The notes beneath the pieces were generated by a model. That model was not told where the DNA came from. It ran no database searches and saw only the letters and a list, made by a program, of their open reading frames with translations. Shown piece after piece: positions 29,250 to 32,600 of a stretch of DNA of 32,600 nucleotides; the first letter of the stretch is position 1; each line of letters begins with the position of its first letter. The stretch is from contig NZ_SMJZ01000090.1 of NCBI RefSeq assembly GCF_004348345.1, positions 1 to 32,600 on the forward strand. Reading direction: 5' to 3'. Origin of the DNA: Nonomuraea longispora (GTDB taxonomy: Bacteria > Actinomycetota > Actinomycetes > Streptosporangiales > Streptosporangiaceae). A program made the position numbers and the translations under genes.

Positions 29250-30223
29250 CCTGGGTACGGATCGTCACCTGGCGGCTCGCCTTCACCGTGCCGCTGCTGC
29301 TGGCCGTGACGTTCGGGATGTTCGCGCTGGCCAAGGCGTCCCCCTTCGACCCCGTACGGCAGTACCTGGGCGAGCGGGCCATGATCACCAGCCCGGAGGT
29401 CATGGCCGGGATCAGGGCAAACTGGGGACTCGACAAGCCCTTGTTGGAGCAGTACGCCACCTGGCTGGGCAACCTGCTCAGCGGAGACCTCGGAGAGTCG
29501 CGGTCGCTGCGCCTGCCGGTCGCGCAGGTCATCGGCGAGCGGCTGGGCTGGACGCTGCTCGTCGTCGGCTGCGCGCTCGTGGTGATGCTCGTCGCCGGGC
29601 CGGTCGTCGGCACGCTGGCCGCCTGGCGGCGCGACTCGTGGCTCGACCGGCTCGTCACCGGCGCGGCGTACACCAACGAGGCGGCCCCGGTCTTCTGGGT
29701 GGGGCTGCTGGCGATCTGGGTGTTCTCCGTGACGCTCGGCTGGCTGCCCGCGGGCGGGCTCACCGACGCCGCCTCCACCACGGTAACGCTGCCCGACCTG
29801 CTGCGCCACATGGTGCTGCCGGTGGCCGTGCTGGCGTTCTCGCAGTCGTCCTGGTTGCTGCTGTTCGTGCGGGAGTCGGTCATCGGCGTGCTGCGCGAGG
29901 ACTTCGTGACGGGGGCGCGGGCGCGCGGGCTGCGCGGGCGTACGGTGCTGCTGCGGCACGCGCTGCGCTCGGCGCTGCTGCCGTTCATCACGATCATGGG
30001 GGCCAGGGTGCCGGAGCTGGTGACGGGGGCGATCCTGGTCGAGGCGGTGTTCTCCTGGCCCGGAGTGGCCGGCACCACCATCAAGGCGGCGCTGTCGGTC
30101 GACTTCCCGCTGCTGGCCGCGCTCACCCTGCTGGCCACGCTCGCGGTCGTGGCCGGCAACCTGCTGGCTGACCTGGCCTACACGGTGGCCGACCCCCGCG
30201 TCCGCGTGCTCGGGGTGGGCTGA
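29246..30223 (+). CDS. nikB: Nickel-type ABC importer permease (NikB/DppB type)
   Basis: Inner-membrane permease of 325 residues with six predicted helices. It starts at GTG 29246 in a GTGA overlap with nikA. The N-terminal amphipathic region before MITSPEVMAGIRANWGLDKPL is the conserved extracytoplasmic segment of DppB/NikB proteins. The EAA-like loop is DFVTGARARGLRGRTVLLRHALRSALLP, followed by the ILVEAVFSWPGVAG loop typical of this subunit. It pairs with the next permease. The same frame is open far upstream over nikA, but that part is not coding. Confidence 0.92.
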   Translation: MTWVRIVTWRLAFTVPLLLAVTFGMFALAKASPFDPVRQYLGERAMITSPEVMAGIRANWGLDKPLLEQYATWLGNLLSGDLGESRSLRLPVAQVIGERLGWTLLVVGCALVVMLVAGPVVGTLAAWRRDSWLDRLVTGAAYTNEAAPVFWVGLLAIWVFSVTLGWLPAGGLTDAASTTVTLPDLLRHMVLPVAVLAFSQSSWLLLFVRESVIGVLREDFVTGARARGLRGRTVLLRHALRSALLPFITIMGARVPELVTGAILVEAVFSWPGVAGTTIKAALSVDFPLLAALTLLATLAVVAGNLLADLAYTVADPRVRVLGVG

Positions 30224-31080
30224 TGACGATCGCACAGGACAACACGGGAGCAGCCCGCAGGCCGGTGCGCCGGCTGCGGCTCGCCCTCGGCACGCTGGCC
30301 GTCCTGGTCCTCGCCGTGGTGCTGGTGCCGCTGATCGTCCAGCTCGACCAGCAGCTCGTCGACCTGCGGACCGCCTCACTGCCGCCCTCGCCCGGCCACC
30401 CGTTCGGCACCGACGAGGTCGGTAGGGACGTGCTGCTCCGCTCCGTCTACGGGCTGCGCGTGTCGATCCTGGTCGGTCTGGTCGCCGCCCTGGCCAGCGT
30501 GATGATCGGCGGCCTGGTAGGGCTGGCCGCCGGCGCGGCGGGCGGAACGGCCGACCGGCTGCTCATGCGGATGGTCGACGGGTTCAACGCCCTGCCGCAC
30601 CTGTTGTTCGGCATCTTCATCGTGGCCCTGTTCGCGCCCAGCGCGGTCGCCGTGGTGGTGTCGGTGGCGGTCACCCACTGGACCACGGCCGCCAGGATCG
30701 TCCGGTCCGAGGTGCTGTCACTGCGCGGCCGGCCCTTCGTGGACGCCGCCATCTCCGGAGGCTCTGGCCGGCTGCGCGTCATCCGCCGCCACTTCCTGCC
30801 CAATCTGGCCCCCCACCTGCTGCTCGCCACCGTGCTGATGATCCCGCACGCCATCTGGCACGAGACCGCGCTCAGCTTCCTCGGTCTGGGACTACCGCCC
30901 CACCTGGCCTCGCTCGGCAACATGATCAACGACGGACAGCGTTCGCTGCTCGCGGGGGACTGGTGGCCGAGTCTGTTCCCCGGGCTGTTCATCCTGCTGC
31001 CCACGCTCGCGGTCTCCGCGCTCGCCCAGCACCTGCGCGACCGGACCAACCCGCGGTGGAGATCGGAGCCGGTGTTGTGA
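30223..31080 (+). CDS. nikC: Nickel-type ABC importer permease (NikC/DppC type)
   Basis: Second permease, 285 residues, with the ATG at 30223 sharing a base with the nikB stop (TGATG). HPFGTDEVGRDVLLRSVYGLR at about 54-74 is the signature of DppC/NikC N-domains. The EAA-like loop is FVDAAISGGSGRLRVIRRHFLPN, and ALSFLGLGLPPHLASLGNMI is the conserved last periplasmic loop. Together with nikB it forms the channel. Confidence 0.93.
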   Translation: MTIAQDNTGAARRPVRRLRLALGTLAVLVLAVVLVPLIVQLDQQLVDLRTASLPPSPGHPFGTDEVGRDVLLRSVYGLRVSILVGLVAALASVMIGGLVGLAAGAAGGTADRLLMRMVDGFNALPHLLFGIFIVALFAPSAVAVVVSVAVTHWTTAARIVRSEVLSLRGRPFVDAAISGGSGRLRVIRRHFLPNLAPHLLLATVLMIPHAIWHETALSFLGLGLPPHLASLGNMINDGQRSLLAGDWWPSLFPGLFILLPTLAVSALAQHLRDRTNPRWRSEPVL

Positions 31081-31973
31081 AGCTGCGCGTCGATGGTCTG
31101 TCGGTCCGTTTCCGGCTGCCCGGCGCGGTCGTGCACGCGGTCACCGACGCCCGCTTCGAGCTGCGCGAGGGCCGCTGCCTGGCACTGGCCGGCGAGTCCG
31201 GCTGCGGCAAGTCCGTGATGGCGCACGCCCTGCTCGGCCTGCTGCCGGGCAACGCCGACGTCACCGGGCACGCCTGGCTCGGCCCGCTCGACCTGGTCGC
31301 CGCCCCCGAGAAGGTGCTGGCCAGGCAGGTACGCGGGCGCATGATCGGTCTCGTCCCGCAGAGCCCCGCCGCCCACCTCACGCCCGTCCGCACCGCCCGC
31401 GACCAGCTCGCCGAGGCGCTGCGCGAGCTCGGCCGTACGGAGGCGCCCGACGAGGTCGCCGCGCGGGCCGGGCTGCGCCCGCAGGACCTTGACCGCTACC
31501 CGCACCAGCTCTCCGGCGGCATGGCGCAGCGCGTCGCCAACGCGCTCGCCCTCGCCGGCGACCCGCCCCTGATCGTCGCCGACGAGCCCACCACCGGCCT
31601 GGACCGGCCCCTCGTGGACGCGACCATGGCCGAGCTGCGCCGCCTGTGCGACGAAGGCCGCGCGGTGCTCGTCATCACGCACGACCTGCGCGCGGCCGAG
31701 CGGGTGGCCGACGACATCGCCGTCATGTACGCCGGCCGCATCGTGGAACTGTCCGAGGCGGGCGCGTTCTTCGCGGGCCCCCGCCACCCTTACGCGCGCG
31801 GGCTGCTGGACGCGCTGCCCACCCGCGGTTTCGTCCCGATCCCCGGGCAGCCGCCCGAGCTCACCCGCCTGCCGGACGGCTGCTCCTTCCAGCCGCGCTG
31901 CGCCCAGGCGACACCCGCATGCGAAGAACTCCCCGTCATGAGCGGAAAGGGAGTGGCCTGCCACCATGCTTGA
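31077..31973 (+). CDS. nikD: Nickel-type ABC importer ATPase 1 (NikD/DppD type)
   Basis: Cytoplasmic nucleotide-binding subunit of 298 residues. It starts at GTG 31077 in a GTGA overlap with nikC. Walker A GESGCGKS is at 39-46, the Q-loop at VPQSP, signature LSGGM at 145-149 and Walker B LIVADE at 165-170. The H-loop is VITHD. The C-terminus has the oligopeptide/nickel extension with CSFQPRCAQATPAC, three cysteines that in this family can hold an iron-sulphur cluster. Its motifs are canonical, unlike those of its partner. Confidence 0.93.
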   Translation: MKLRVDGLSVRFRLPGAVVHAVTDARFELREGRCLALAGESGCGKSVMAHALLGLLPGNADVTGHAWLGPLDLVAAPEKVLARQVRGRMIGLVPQSPAAHLTPVRTARDQLAEALRELGRTEAPDEVAARAGLRPQDLDRYPHQLSGGMAQRVANALALAGDPPLIVADEPTTGLDRPLVDATMAELRRLCDEGRAVLVITHDLRAAERVADDIAVMYAGRIVELSEAGAFFAGPRHPYARGLLDALPTRGFVPIPGQPPELTRLPDGCSFQPRCAQATPACEELPVMSGKGVACHHA

Positions 31974-32600
31974 GGCCAACGGCGTCACCGTCTCCTTCGG
32001 CCGGCACCGGGTGCTCGACGCCGTCACGTTGTCCGTGGCTCCCGGCGAGGTCCTCGGCCTGGCCGGGCCCAGCGGCTGCGGCAAGTCCACCCTCGCCCGC
32101 GTGCTCGCCCTCCTGCTGCGTCCCTCCGCGGGCACGGTCACCGTCGACGGGCAGGCCGTGACGCGGTGGCGGCACCGGGCGCCCCAGCGCACCTCGATTG
32201 GGCTGATCTTCCAGCAGCCCCGGCTGGCCGTCGACCCTCTCTTCACGCTGCACGACGTGATCACCGAGCCGCTGCGCGCCGCCCGCCGGCCCCTGGAACG
32301 AGCCCGCGTCCTGGCGGAGGAGCTGGGCCTCACGGCCGAGCTGTTCGGCCGCCGGCCGCACGAGGTGTCGGACGGGCAGCTCCAGCGCGCCTGCGTGGCG
32401 CGGGCTCTGGCGCTCGAACCGCGCTACCTCATCTGCGACGAGATGACCACCATGCTCGACGCCTCCACCCAGGCCCACCTCGTCGCCAGGATCGAGGCGT
32501 ACCGGGAGCGCACGGGGGCCGGAGTGCTGGCCATCAGCCACGACACGGAACTGCTCGACCGCTGGGCGCGCGGCAACGTACGCACGTGGTCACCCCACCC
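31966..32600 (+). CDS. nikE: Nickel-type ABC importer ATPase 2 (NikE/DppF type), C-terminus beyond the window
   Basis: Second ATPase, truncated by the right edge after 211 residues of an expected ~230-280. ATG 31966 overlaps nikD by 8 nt. Walker A GPSGCGKST is at 34-42, the Q-loop at FQQP (82-85), Walker B LICDEM at 155-160 and the H-loop at ISHD. The signature is VSDGQ at 134-138, with Asp in place of the first glycine of LSGGQ. MLDASTQA after Walker B is typical of NikE/DppF subunits. It would form an asymmetric pair with NikD. Confidence 0.9.
   Translation, partial: MLEANGVTVSFGRHRVLDAVTLSVAPGEVLGLAGPSGCGKSTLARVLALLLRPSAGTVTVDGQAVTRWRHRAPQRTSIGLIFQQPRLAVDPLFTLHDVITEPLRAARRPLERARVLAEELGLTAELFGRRPHEVSDGQLQRACVARALALEPRYLICDEMTTMLDASTQAHLVARIEAYRERTGAGVLAISHDTELLDRWARGNVRTWSPH

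Overview
The window is GC-rich actinobacterial chromosome. GTG/TTG starts are common, genes are tightly packed with 4-nt ATGA/GTGA overlaps, and TetR and LacI regulators are abundant. A Streptosporangiaceae-type organism such as Nonomuraea is my inference; no rRNA or taxonomic marker is present. I see no tRNA, rRNA, CRISPR array, insertion sequence or attachment site.

Region 1 (1-6,910) is an oxidative and regulatory patch. It holds the start of a chromate-type transporter, a TetR-P450 pair, a terminator between convergent genes, a second P450 with its own TetR, and a third TetR divergent from an FAD aromatic monooxygenase. Two near-identical operator palindromes lie between the last pair. 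An 8-bp tandem repeat overlaps the monooxygenase stop codon.

Region 2 (6,923-11,716) holds a stand-alone cytochrome b (qcrB-like) and then the most interesting locus. A 114-aa secreted ORF ends in the tetrapeptide RAPP four residues before its C-terminus. It lies directly upstream of a single-chain secDF. The secDF ribosome binding site is locked in a perfect 12-bp hairpin whose other arm is the 3' end of the small ORF. This is the layout of a translation-arrest peptide that monitors Sec export and controls secDF (RAPP class, ApdA/ApdP-like).

Region 3 (11,717-14,919) has a TetR divergent from a membrane-anchored PAF-acetylhydrolase-like esterase, and a nitronate monooxygenase.

Region 4 (14,920-23,237) is an arabinose-polymer utilisation locus: a secreted clan-A glycosidase, a LacI repressor, a binding-protein/two-permease ABC importer lacking its own ATPase, a GH51 arabinofuranosidase and a small unknown gene. 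Three matching 12-bp LacI operators (GTTTrCGCwAAC) tie the glycosidase, the repressor and the importer operon together.

Region 5 (23,277-27,569) has an aldo/keto reductase with a LacI-like operator in its leader, a secreted conserved hypothetical protein, and an SNF2-family helicase with a helix-hairpin-helix element.

Region 6 (27,570-32,600) is a five-gene oligopeptide/nickel-type ABC importer, cut by the right edge. It is preceded by TTGCAA-N5-TTGCAA, which matches the Nur (nickel-responsive Fur-family) box and points to nickel uptake, nikABCDE.
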